Source: Sphingomonadaceae bacterium (GTDB lineage: Bacteria > Pseudomonadota > Alphaproteobacteria > Sphingomonadales > Sphingomonadaceae). From it: a stretch of DNA of 36,958 bases. Below the pieces are notes generated by a model, which was not told where the DNA came from, ran no database searches, and saw nothing but the letters and a program-made list of their open reading frames with translations. Where the stretch lies: positions 1-36,958 of the forward strand of contig CANGJB010000029.1 of NCBI GenBank assembly GCA_947453945.1, given 5' to 3'. A program made the translations under genes and the position numbers. How positions within the stretch are numbered: the stretch's first letter is position 1; each line of letters starts with the position of its first letter. This document shows positions 1 to 7,552 of the stretch, piece by piece.

Positions 1-127
1 AGAGATTGCGGATCACGATGTCCTGCACTTCACCATCCCGGTGCAGCAGGCGCGCACGGATGATGCGCTGCTGGCGCTGGGCCCGCATGGCCTGATCCGT
101 CGGTGGAATGGGAGCCATGAACGACAT
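1..127 (-). CDS. Probable PilZ-domain protein, N-terminal fragment (runs off left edge)
   Basis: This is the 5' end of a minus-strand gene whose remainder lies beyond base 1. Reading leftward from ATG at 127 gives MSFMAPIPPTDQAM and then a basic stretch RAQRQQRIIRARLL, with a GEVQDIVIRNL segment at the edge. An Arg-rich R-x-x-x-R stretch followed by a strand leading to (D/N)-x-S-x-x-G is how PilZ domains, which bind c-di-GMP, begin. The fragment stops just before the S-x-x-G part, so the call is incomplete. A TAG codon lies directly upstream of the ATG at 127, so translation starts there or at the second ATG (118). AAGG sits about 14 bases upstream. A second PilZ gene lies at 6372-6686. Confidence 0.5.
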   Translation of the reverse strand, partial: MSFMAPIPPTDQAMRAQRQQRIIRARLLHRDGEVQDIVIRNL

Positions 128-283
128 CTACCGCACCATCACCTTGCAACTGCCGAGCGGCGCGCGCGTCGCGCCTTTGGACCACAATGGACCAAAAGTG
201 GTAAACGATCCGTTGTTGATTGCCCTTAGGCATGACGATTCCGGAAATATTTCCTCACAAACCTGCGCTAATAGCGGGGTGCA

Positions 284-301
284 GGGTGCGCAATTGCACC
301 C
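284..301. terminator. Inverted repeat downstream of the pirin gene, possible terminator
   Basis: GGGTGC (284-289) and GCACCC (296-301) are perfect inverted arms around a 6-base loop. They lie in the 194-bp gap between the pirin stop codon and the PilZ start, both genes reading leftward. There is no T-tract on the minus strand, so if it terminates it is not a canonical intrinsic terminator. The rest of 128-321 shows nothing I can assign and must hold the PilZ promoter. Confidence 0.3.
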
Positions 302-321
302 CCCACCCCGCACACTTGCAA

Positions 322-1020
322 TCAGGCCGCGGCCCCCATCACGATCTCGCTGTCTTCCAATGCGGTTATTGTGAGCACGTCGATATCGCGGATGGCCGCG
401 CCATCGCGGGCGTTCACCGTCACGCCCTCGATCGAAACCGCGCCGCTCGCCGGCACGAGATAGGCCTTGCGGTCCTTGCCCAGCGGGTAGGTTGCGGTTT
501 CTCCGGCCCGCAGAGCCGCGCCCAGCACGCGCGCATCGGTGCGGATGGGCAGGGCATCGCCGTCACCCTCATAACCGGATGCCAGAACCACGAACTGGCC
601 GGTCCGGTCCCCCTTGGGGAAAGGCCGCGCGCCCCAGCCCGGAGCCTCGCCGCTGCGTGTGGGCATGATCCAGATCTGGAAGATGCGCGTGGTCACGTCC
701 TCCATGTTGTATTCCGAATGGCGGATGCCGGTGCCCGCGCTCATCACCTGCACGTCGCCCGCTTCGGTCCGGCCCTTGTTGCCAAGGCTGTCCTGATGGG
801 TGATCGCGCCTTCGCGCACGTAGGTGATGATCTCCATGTCGCGGTGCGGGTGCGGTGGGAAACCGCTGTGCGGCGCGATGGTATCGTCGTTCCACACGCG
901 CAAGTTGCCCCACTGCATCCGCGCCGGATCGTGGTAGTCCGCGAACGAGAAGTGATGCTTGGCATCGAGCCAGCCGTGGTTTGCACCGCCGAGGCTGGCG
1001 AAGGGCCGCAGTTCGATCAT
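322..1020 (-). CDS. Pirin family protein (YhhW-like bicupin, quercetinase-type)
   Basis: The product is a cytosolic 232-residue metal-binding bicupin. The N-terminal cupin carries PPHPHRDMEIITYV (His57, His59) and GTGIRHSEYN (His101, Glu103). These four residues fall at the positions of the metal ligands in E. coli YhhW, a pirin with quercetin 2,3-dioxygenase activity in vitro. Length and the GWLDAKHHFSFADY opening match the YhhW branch. Physiological substrates of bacterial pirins are mostly unknown, so dioxygenase activity is a family inference. The start is well set: ATG with AGGAG about 8 bases upstream. The gene is divergent from the LysR regulator at 1152, a common arrangement for a regulator and its target. 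Confidence 0.93.
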   Translation of the reverse strand: MIELRPFASLGGANHGWLDAKHHFSFADYHDPARMQWGNLRVWNDDTIAPHSGFPPHPHRDMEIITYVREGAITHQDSLGNKGRTEAGDVQVMSAGTGIRHSEYNMEDVTTRIFQIWIMPTRSGEAPGWGARPFPKGDRTGQFVVLASGYEGDGDALPIRTDARVLGAALRAGETATYPLGKDRKAYLVPASGAVSIEGVTVNARDGAAIRDIDVLTITALEDSEIVMGAAA

Positions 1021-1120
1021 GGTCTTGTCTCCTGTCCGGCGCCTCCTGCCGGGAAAGGCAGTGCGCGCTTTGCGTTGGAGCCGATATAGCGCTTGCCTGC
1101 TTTGCTGCTCAGTGGGATAA

Positions 1121-1140
1121 ATTGAAGCGGTTTGTTCGAT
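1121..1140. promoter_or_regulatory. Candidate operator in the pirin/lysR divergent promoter region
   Basis: ATTGAA (1121-1126) and TTCGAT (1135-1140) form an inverted repeat with one mismatch and an 8-base spacer. The site is 12 bases upstream of the LysR-type start and 100 bases upstream of the divergent pirin start. LysR regulators often bind such dyads in shared promoter regions. Assignment is by position only. Confidence 0.3.
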
Positions 1141-1151
1141 GGAGCCGAACG

Positions 1152-2081
1152 ATGAGCAATCCCGGCACGCCCACGCTCGACCAGTTGCGCATCTTCCTTA
1201 CCATTGTCGATACCGGCAGCTTCGCCGGCGCTGCACGCACATTGGGCCGCGCGGTTTCCGTGATCAGCTACGGTGTCGCCAATCTCGAAGCCCAGCTCGG
1301 CGTGCGCTTGTTCGACCGCGAAGGCACCCGCAAGCCCCAGTTGACCACCGCCGGCCGCGCGCTGCTGGCTGAGGCGCGCACCATCGCGCAAGGGGTCGAT
1401 GGACTGCGCGCCAAGGTGAAGGGCCTGCTCGGAGGGCTGGAGGCGGAAGTCGATCTCGCGGTAGATGTCATGGTCCCGCCCGAACGGCTGGCCGGGATCC
1501 TGCGCGGATTTGCCGCCGAATATCCCACCGTCCAACTGCGCTTGCATGTCGAGGCGCTTGGTGCGGTGAGCGCGATGGTGCTGGCGCGCACCGCCACCAT
1601 CGGCATTTCCGGCCCACTTGCCGCTGAAATGGCCGATCTTGATGGCATGACGGCGGGCGCCACGCTGCTGGTGCCCGTCGCCGCGCCCGATCACCCGCTC
1701 GGCCGGATGACCACGATCCACCCCGGCGCCGGGCGCGACTATATCCAGCTCGTCCTGTCAGACCGATCCGGCACCACGGCGGGCCGCGATTTCGGGGTGG
1801 TCAGCCCCAAGACTTGGCGCCTCGCCGATCTCGGCTCCAAGCATGCACTGCTGCGCGAAGGCATCGGCTGGGGCAACATGCCGCTGCCGATGATCGCGGG
1901 CGATCTTGCTGCAGGCACGCTCACGCGGCTCACCATGCCCGATCACCCCGGCGGCGCCTACCGCTTCAGGGCCATCTGGCGGCGTGATGCACCGCCGGGC
2001 CCGGCCGCGCAGTGGCTGCTCGATCAGTTCGTCGCCTGCAACGCAGCTGACGAGCAGACCTGCAACACGCCCGAAATCTAG
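1152..2081 (+). CDS. LysR-family transcriptional regulator
   Basis: A 309-residue LysR-type regulator. Residues about 7-66 form the winged helix-turn-helix (LDQLRIFLTIVDTGSFAGAA, then SVISYGVANLEAQLGVRLFD and the wing reading LTTAGRALL). The rest is the two-lobed periplasmic-binding-protein-like effector domain, reaching a C-terminus close to the usual 300 residues. The ATG at 1152 is chosen because the LysR fold starts a few residues later; the frame stays open far upstream without family similarity. It sits divergently beside the pirin gene, which I infer it controls. The inducer cannot be read from sequence. Confidence 0.9.
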   Translation: MSNPGTPTLDQLRIFLTIVDTGSFAGAARTLGRAVSVISYGVANLEAQLGVRLFDREGTRKPQLTTAGRALLAEARTIAQGVDGLRAKVKGLLGGLEAEVDLAVDVMVPPERLAGILRGFAAEYPTVQLRLHVEALGAVSAMVLARTATIGISGPLAAEMADLDGMTAGATLLVPVAAPDHPLGRMTTIHPGAGRDYIQLVLSDRSGTTAGRDFGVVSPKTWRLADLGSKHALLREGIGWGNMPLPMIAGDLAAGTLTRLTMPDHPGGAYRFRAIWRRDAPPGPAAQWLLDQFVACNAADEQTCNTPEI

Positions 2082-2084
2082 AAA

Positions 2085-3293
2085 TCAGGAAATCCCAGCG
2101 GCGAAATCCTTCAGCATCTGCTTGGCGATCACCAGCTGCATGATCTGCGTGGTGCCTTCATAGATGCGGTAGATCCGCGCATCGCGGAAGAAACGCTCCG
2201 CCTCATATTCCGCCAGATAACCCGCGCCGCCGTGGATCTGCACGCAGCGATCCGCCACCCGCCCGCACATTTCTGAGGCGAACATCTTGAATGCGGCGGC
2301 TTCCATCAGAATCTTCTGCCCTGCGTCTGCCTTGGCGATGGCATCGCGCATCATGCACTGCGCGGCATAGATTTCGGCCTGGCTGTCCGCCAGCATGGCC
2401 TGGATCAGCTGGAACTGCGCAATCGGCTCGCCAAAGGCCTTGCGTTCGTTGGCATAGCGGATCGCGGTGTCGAGGAACCGGCGCGCCTGCGCCGTTGCCG
2501 CCGCGCCCACCGAAAGCCGCCCGTTGTCGAGGCTCTGCATCGCAGTCGCAAAGCCCTTGCCTTCCTCGCCGCCCAGCAGCGCGTCACCCGGCACGAACAC
2601 GTCTTCCAGAATGATGTCGCCGATATGGCTGCCCTGCTGGCCCATCTTCTTGTCAGACTTGCCGCGCGTGATCCCCGGCGTATCGAGCGGCACGAGGAAG
2701 GCGGAGACATGCGCGTTTCGCGGCAGGTTCTCCTTGCTCGTGCGCGCCATGATCAGGCCGATTTTCGCATAAGGCGCATTGGTGATGTAGCGCTTGGTGC
2801 CGTTGAGCATATAGCCGTTGCCCGAACGCACCGCCATGGTGGCAAGGCCCGCCGAATCCGAACCCGAACCCGGCTCGGTCAGCCCGAAGGCGGCGATTTC
2901 ACCGGCGGCCAGGCGCGGCAGCCAGTGCGCTTTCTGCTCCGCCGTGCCCGCATTCTTGATCGCCGAACAGACCATGCCGATGTTGATCGAGATGATCGAA
3001 CGGAACGCAGGGGCGGCATAGCTGATCGCGTGGATCGTCTCGACATACTGGCTGATGTTCATGCCCGCGCCGCCGTATTCCTCGGGCATGGTCAGGCCGA
3101 ACAGGCCCATCTCGCGCATTTCCGCCAGCAGGTCTTCGGGGATGGCATCATTGCCGATGACCTCGGCCTCGGCCGGAATCAGCCGTTCGCGCACATAGCG
3201 CTGCAGTTGCTCAAGGAACTGGGCGAAAACCTCGCCGTCCATGCCTGCATTGCGCGCTGCCGCCATCTGTCCGCTCATCCCGTCTATCCCCAT
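2085..3293 (-). CDS. Acyl-CoA dehydrogenase family protein
   Basis: An FAD-dependent acyl-CoA dehydrogenase of about 402 residues that would introduce the alpha,beta double bond into acyl-CoA thioesters, passing electrons to ETF. Visible signatures are AFGLTEPGSGSDSAG (flavin/acyl contact), the middle beta-domain, the C-terminal helical domain with ERKAFG and QIHGGAGY, and IYRIYEGTTQIM, whose Glu (about residue 379) occupies the usual catalytic-base position. The reading frame extends upstream to a TTG at 3326, but ATG at 3293 is preferred. A further ATG at 3278 has GGGGA about 8 bases upstream and is a real alternative. It is convergent with the LysR gene (3-bp gap). Substrate chain length is not predictable here. 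Confidence 0.92.
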   Translation of the reverse strand: MGIDGMSGQMAAARNAGMDGEVFAQFLEQLQRYVRERLIPAEAEVIGNDAIPEDLLAEMREMGLFGLTMPEEYGGAGMNISQYVETIHAISYAAPAFRSIISINIGMVCSAIKNAGTAEQKAHWLPRLAAGEIAAFGLTEPGSGSDSAGLATMAVRSGNGYMLNGTKRYITNAPYAKIGLIMARTSKENLPRNAHVSAFLVPLDTPGITRGKSDKKMGQQGSHIGDIILEDVFVPGDALLGGEEGKGFATAMQSLDNGRLSVGAAATAQARRFLDTAIRYANERKAFGEPIAQFQLIQAMLADSQAEIYAAQCMMRDAIAKADAGQKILMEAAAFKMFASEMCGRVADRCVQIHGGAGYLAEYEAERFFRDARIYRIYEGTTQIMQLVIAKQMLKDFAAGIS

Positions 3294-3442
3294 CGATCTT
3301 GCGTCTGGTGATCCCTCGCTAGCCAAGATTTCGCCGCTGGGGAATTGCCCAATGATCAGAAGCGCGCGCGCAGTGATAAGGGCTTATGCGTATCCGCCCG
3401 GTCAGGCCGCTTCAGCCACAACAGTGGCATGAAGGCATCATC

Positions 3443-4717
3443 ATGTTGAAACGCGTCGAAACCTCCGAGATCCGGCTCGGCATGTTCATCCACAAGCTGG
3501 AGGGGAGCTGGTTCAAGCACCCCTTCTGGAAGAGCAAGTTCCTGCTCGAGGAGATGTGGATGCTGGAAGCGCTCCTGGGAAGCGCGGTCGAGGCGGTGAT
3601 CATCGACACCGAACTCGGGCTTAACAACGTGCCCGAGCGCGAGGTCGCCGCAGTCGGGGCAGGGGCCCCGTCGCCGCAGCAGCGCGGCATGCCGCTGATG
3701 CCCCCGCGTCCGGCTGCCAACAAGTTCGCCGCCGCGCGCGTCGCCACCGCCAAGGAATTCGGCACCGCGCGCAAGATTGCCGAGCGCCACTCCAAGCTGG
3801 TCAGCCGCGTGTTTCTCGAAGCACGCCTCGGCCGGGGCATCAGCGCACGCACGGTCGATCCGCTGATCGACGATATCTACGCCTCCGTGCAGCGCAATCT
3901 CTACGCCTTCAACGGCCTCTTGCGCTGCCGCGAGGATAGCGAGGAAACCTACCGCCACGCGCTCGCCACCAGCGCGCTGATGATCGCGCTGGCCCGCCAG
4001 ATGAACCTTTCCGCCGCCGAAACGCGTGATGCCGGCATGGCAGGCCTGCTGATGGATATCGGCGCAAGCCAGGAAACCGGCGGTCCGCCCCATCCGGAAG
4101 ATGAATGGTCCGGGAGCATCGCCGATCCCGAAAACGATGCGCATTGCCAGCACGTGCTGGCAGGCCATGCGCTTCTCAAGGCCGCAGGCGACATTCCCGA
4201 GGCCGTGCTCAAAGTCTGCATACGCCATCATGAACGTCTCGATGGCTGCGGCTATCCCAATCGCCTGTCCGGTGATGAGATCGACAAGCTCTCTCGCATG
4301 GCCGCGATCTGCGACACGTACGATCTGCTTGTCGCAGGCAGGGAGGGCCGCCCCGGCCTAGATCCGGCCGAAGCGATCCGCCACATGGGTGAGCAATGCG
4401 CGGGTCTCGATCCGGTGATCATGGTCGATTTCATCGAGATGGTCGGCATTTTCCCGATCGGCGCGTTTGTCGAACTGCGCTCGGGGCGCCTCGCCATGGT
4501 GGTGGACGAAGACCCCACCGAACGCGCGCTCCCTTCCGTTTTCACGTTCTGGTCAAAGCCGCTCGAAAAGAAAGTGCAGGGCGAGGTGATCCAGCTTTCC
4601 CAGTGCTACGGCGCAGACGAGATCGTCGGCATCGCCCAGCTGGATGCGCTCGATCTCCCGCCGGTCGGCGCGCTGCGCCAGTCGCTGCTGACCGCCTACG
4701 CCCGCACGGCGGGCTGA
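3443..4717 (+). CDS. DUF3391 plus degenerate HD-GYP domain protein
   Basis: A 424-residue cytosolic protein related to c-di-GMP phosphodiesterases. Residues about 1-60 match the DUF3391 domain that precedes many HD-GYP domains (EIRLGMFIHKLEGSWFKHPF). Residues about 165-370 are HD-GYP-like: YRHALATSAL holds the first His (172), and HHERLDGCGYP (262-272) is the diagnostic GYP motif, nearly intact. The metal-binding HD step, normally LLHDIGK, reads LLMDIGA (202-208), so the His is Met and the Lys is Ala. The motif normally reading HPxxG is also changed (HVLAG). Hydrolysis may therefore be lost and the protein may act as a c-di-GMP receptor, which is inference. The start follows GAAGG by 8 bases. 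The 3' end overlaps the opposing FAD-dehydrogenase gene by 22 bp. Confidence 0.88.
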   Translation: MLKRVETSEIRLGMFIHKLEGSWFKHPFWKSKFLLEEMWMLEALLGSAVEAVIIDTELGLNNVPEREVAAVGAGAPSPQQRGMPLMPPRPAANKFAAARVATAKEFGTARKIAERHSKLVSRVFLEARLGRGISARTVDPLIDDIYASVQRNLYAFNGLLRCREDSEETYRHALATSALMIALARQMNLSAAETRDAGMAGLLMDIGASQETGGPPHPEDEWSGSIADPENDAHCQHVLAGHALLKAAGDIPEAVLKVCIRHHERLDGCGYPNRLSGDEIDKLSRMAAICDTYDLLVAGREGRPGLDPAEAIRHMGEQCAGLDPVIMVDFIEMVGIFPIGAFVELRSGRLAMVVDEDPTERALPSVFTFWSKPLEKKVQGEVIQLSQCYGADEIVGIAQLDALDLPPVGALRQSLLTAYARTAG

Positions 4718-6333
4718 CCAAGCAGGTCCGCCGCAAGCGCCTCGGCCACGCGGATACCGTCTACGGCAGCGGAGAGAATGCCCCCCGCATAGCCAGCCCC
4801 TTCGCCTGCCGGATAAAGCCCGGGGGTATTGAGGCTCTGCAAATCGGCCCCGCGCGTGATGCGGATGGGCGATGACGTGCGCGTCTCCACCCCGGTCATC
4901 ACCACATCGGGGTGATCGTATCCCGGCATCTGGCGGCCAAACACCGGCAGCGCCTCGCGCATCGCGGCCACGGCATAATCGGGCAGGCACTGCGCCAGAT
5001 CGGTCGGCTTCACGCCGGGCTGATAGGAAGGGGTAATCGCGCCAAACCCGGTCGAGGGCCGGCCAGCCAGAAAATCCTCAAGCCGCTGGCCCGGCGCCTG
5101 ATAGTTGGAGCCGCCTGCGATGTATGCCAGTTCTTCCCACTTGCGCTGGAACGCCACGCCCGCCAGCGGCCCGCCGGGATAGTCGCGCTCCGGGTTGATA
5201 TCGACGACAAGGCCCGAATTGGCGTTGAACTCGGCGCGCGAATACTGGCTCATACCATTGGTCACCACGCGCCCCGGCTCGGAGGCCGCTGCCACCACGC
5301 GCCCGCCCGGGCACATGCAGAAGCTGTAGACCGAGCGGCCGTTGCTCGCCTGATGCGCCAGCGAATAGGCGGCGGGGCCTAGGATCGGATGCCCCGCGCC
5401 CGGTCCATAACGCGCCACGTCGACCAGCCGCTGCGGATGTTCGATGCGCACGCCCACGGCAAAAGGCTTGGCCTCGATATGCACGCCCGCGCTGTGCAGC
5501 ACGGCAAAGGTATCGCGCGCCGAATGGCCCACCGCCATGATCACGCGCCGCGCCGGCAGCACTTCGCCGGTGGAAAGCACGAGGCCCTCCAGCTGCCGCT
5601 CGCCGCGCGCATCCTTGCCGATCACGAAATCCTCGACCCGCGTCTCGAAGCGGTATTCGCCGCCCAGCGCCTCGATCGTCTCGCGGATCGACATGACCAT
5701 CGTCACCAGCCGGAACGTCCCGACATGCGGGTGCGCTTCGGTGAGAATTTCCGGCGGGGCGCCGGCTTTCACGAATTCGGTCAGCACCTTGCGGCCCAGA
5801 TGGCGCTGGTCCTTGATCCGGCTGTAGAGCTTGCCATCGGAAAAGGTGCCCGCGCCGCCTTCACCGTACTGCACGTTCGATTCCGGGGTCAGTTCGCTGC
5901 GCCGCCACAGGGCCCAGGTGTCCTTGGTCCGCGCGCGCACGGCCTTGCCGCGCTCGATGATGATGGGCTTGAGCCCCATCTGCGCCAGGATCAGCGCCGC
6001 CAGCAGCCCGCAAGGCCCCGCGCCGATCACCACCGGACGCGGGCCCTGCCAGCCCGCCGGGGCCATGACGGGGAAACGGTAGGTCGTATCGGGGGTCGCG
6101 CGCACAGCTGCATCACCGGCATGGCGCGCCAGCACTGCCGCTTCATCGGCCACACTCACGTCGATGGCATAGACCAGCTTGATTGCGGACTTGCGCCGCG
6201 CATCGTTGCCGCGCTTGGCCACGCTGTAGCGCAGCAGGTCGGCCGGCTCGATTTCCAGCCGTTCGGCTATCGCGGCTTCGAGCTGCGCGGCGGTGTGATC
6301 GAGGGGAAGCTTGAGTTCGGTAAGGCGGAGCAT
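4696..6333 (-). CDS. FAD-dependent dehydrogenase (COG2509-type flavoprotein)
   Basis: A 545-residue flavoprotein of the 'uncharacterised FAD-dependent dehydrogenase' family. A short N-terminal region of about 90 residues precedes the dinucleotide-binding motif VVIGAGPCGLLAALILAQMG, followed by IIERG. NVQYGEGGAGTFSDGKLYSR is the family's hallmark, and the C-terminal FAD motif is GLYPAGEGAGYAGGILSAA. Substrate and physiological electron partner are unknown for the family. The ATG at 6333 has GTAGGGGAC about 8 bases upstream. A PilZ gene lies 38 bp upstream on the same strand, so they may be cotranscribed. The 3' end overlaps the convergent HD-GYP gene by 22 bp. Confidence 0.88.
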   Translation of the reverse strand: MLRLTELKLPLDHTAAQLEAAIAERLEIEPADLLRYSVAKRGNDARRKSAIKLVYAIDVSVADEAAVLARHAGDAAVRATPDTTYRFPVMAPAGWQGPRPVVIGAGPCGLLAALILAQMGLKPIIIERGKAVRARTKDTWALWRRSELTPESNVQYGEGGAGTFSDGKLYSRIKDQRHLGRKVLTEFVKAGAPPEILTEAHPHVGTFRLVTMVMSIRETIEALGGEYRFETRVEDFVIGKDARGERQLEGLVLSTGEVLPARRVIMAVGHSARDTFAVLHSAGVHIEAKPFAVGVRIEHPQRLVDVARYGPGAGHPILGPAAYSLAHQASNGRSVYSFCMCPGGRVVAAASEPGRVVTNGMSQYSRAEFNANSGLVVDINPERDYPGGPLAGVAFQRKWEELAYIAGGSNYQAPGQRLEDFLAGRPSTGFGAITPSYQPGVKPTDLAQCLPDYAVAAMREALPVFGRQMPGYDHPDVVMTGVETRTSSPIRITRGADLQSLNTPGLYPAGEGAGYAGGILSAAVDGIRVAEALAADLLGQPAVRA

Positions 6334-6371
6334 TTCTGTCCCCTACCCACTAGCGGGGCAGGGTGGAAGGG

Positions 6372-6686
6372 TCAGTGCATGTGCCCGGCGATCATTGCAT
6401 CGAGCACGGCCTCATGCAGCGGCTCCACGAATGCACAGCCAGCTTCGAACCGGTCCACCCAGACGACCTTGGCCTGGCGCGGGGGCAGGCCGGGGAGGGT
6501 GATCCACACCGCTTCGCCCTCGCGCAGCCGTTCCATCCCGGCGAGGCGCAGGCCGTGGCAGGAAAGATCGAGGATCTGAGCCGCGAGCCGCACGATCGTG
6601 CGCCGATACTGCACGCGCACCATGAGGGGCCGGCGCTCGGACTGGCGCTCCTCTTGCGGGCGTTTATCGGTTTGCTCGACTGACAT
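6372..6686 (-). CDS. PilZ-domain protein (putative c-di-GMP receptor)
   Basis: A stand-alone PilZ protein of about 104 residues. The c-di-GMP-binding pattern is present: the Arg-rich ERRPLMVRVQYRR followed by ILDLSCHGLRLAG, which fits (D/N)-x-S-x-x-G, then a beta-barrel-like stretch with VWITLPGLPP and AKVVWVDRFEAGCAFVEPL. PilZ proteins bind c-di-GMP and control motility, polysaccharide or partner proteins; the partner here is not visible. The ATG at 6686 is chosen; the frame extends to a GTG at 6731 but the added residues do not look like PilZ. It lies upstream of the FAD dehydrogenase and is divergent from maiA. Confidence 0.87.
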   Translation of the reverse strand: MSVEQTDKRPQEERQSERRPLMVRVQYRRTIVRLAAQILDLSCHGLRLAGMERLREGEAVWITLPGLPPRQAKVVWVDRFEAGCAFVEPLHEAVLDAMIAGHMH

Positions 6687-6781
6687 GGTCACTCCGCGGG
6701 CGGCGTCCCGGATAGGGAATTGAAAGCACACTACGGCGCAGTGGCTACGATTTGGTTAACGTTGCGGCAAGAATCCGAGCG

Positions 6782-6824
6782 GGCGTGGCCAAACCCGGCG
6801 TGGCAAACCCGGCATGGCAAACCA
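6782..6824. repeat. Three tandem copies of a 14-15 bp repeat
   Basis: GGCGTGGCCAAACCC (6782-6796), GGCGTGGCAAACCC (6797-6810) and GGCATGGCAAACCA (6811-6824) lie head to tail in the 192-bp divergent region between the PilZ and maiA genes, 55-97 bases before the maiA start. They could be iterated binding sites or a slippage-prone tract. No function can be assigned from sequence. Confidence 0.75.
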
Positions 6825-6878
6825 GGCGGCACAGCGCTAAACCCGCCGCGCCCTTGAACCCGCCGGGAGCGCCGCGCC

Positions 6879-7517
6879 ATGACCCTTGTTCTCCACACCT
6901 TCTGGCGCTCGTCCGCCGCATGGCGCGTGCGCACCGCGCTGGCGCTCAAGGGCCTCACGTGGGAGGCGGTGCCGCATGATCTGCGCACCAACGCGCAGCA
7001 GGCCCCCGATTATCTCGCGCGCAATCCGCAGGCGCTTGTCCCCGCGCTGGAGATCGATGGCGCGGTGCTGACCCAGAGCCTCGCGATCATCGAGTATCTG
7101 GATGAGCGTTTCCCCCAGCCGCCGCTGCTGCCCGCCGATCCGATCGAGCGCGCCCGGGTGCGCGCCTTCGCGCTCGCCATCGCCTGTGACATCCATCCGG
7201 TGCAGAACCTGCGCGTGCTGCGTATGCTCCGCGCACGCGGGTTCGATCAGGCGGCAGTCGATGGCTGGGCGCGCGAAGTGATCGAAAGCGGCCTTGCCGC
7301 CTGCTCCCAGCTGATTGCCGGGCGAGAAGGGCCGTTCTGCTTCGGTGAGGCCGTCACGCTGGCTGACATCGTCCTGATCCCGCAGATGGCCAATGCCCGC
7401 CGCTTCGGCGCACGGATCGATTATCCGCGCCTCGAAGCCATCGAAGCCGCCGCCCTCGCGCACCCGGCGTTCGCCGCTGCGCGCCCCGATGCGCAGGCCG
7501 ATGCCGATCCCGCGTGA
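6879..7517 (+). CDS. maiA: Maleylacetoacetate isomerase / zeta-class glutathione S-transferase
   Basis: A 212-residue GST-fold protein. The N-terminal thioredoxin-like domain carries the zeta-class signature FWRSSAAWRVRTALALKG (family SSxSxRVRIAL, with the catalytic Ser) and NPQALVPALEIDG with LTQSLAIIEYLDE for glutathione binding. The C-terminal helical domain has CDIHPVQNLRVL, close to the zeta DIHPxxNLRVL motif, and FCFGEAVTLADIVLIPQ. The expected role is glutathione-dependent cis-trans isomerisation of maleylacetoacetate in tyrosine breakdown. No homogentisate dioxygenase or fumarylacetoacetase lies nearby, so another zeta-GST substrate is possible. A dipeptidase gene follows 35 bp later. 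Confidence 0.88.
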   Translation: MTLVLHTFWRSSAAWRVRTALALKGLTWEAVPHDLRTNAQQAPDYLARNPQALVPALEIDGAVLTQSLAIIEYLDERFPQPPLLPADPIERARVRAFALAIACDIHPVQNLRVLRMLRARGFDQAAVDGWAREVIESGLAACSQLIAGREGPFCFGEAVTLADIVLIPQMANARRFGARIDYPRLEAIEAAALAHPAFAAARPDAQADADPA

Positions 7518-7552
7518 TTGACATTCGCCGCGCGGGGGCGAAAGTTGCCGCC

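Noticed and set aside
220..1089. Long plus-strand open frame opposite the pirin gene
   Set aside because: Arg/His-rich low-complexity translation with no family resemblance; the opposite strand encodes pirin with all metal ligands.
3294..3326. TTG start at 3326 for the acyl-CoA dehydrogenase
   Set aside because: A rare start codon that only adds 11 residues without family resemblance; in-frame ATG codons at 3293 and 3278 are more likely.
7514..7552. GTG start at 7514 for the dipeptidase, overlapping the maiA stop
   Set aside because: It would place 13 residues including charged ones ahead of a good signal peptide that starts at ATG 7553.
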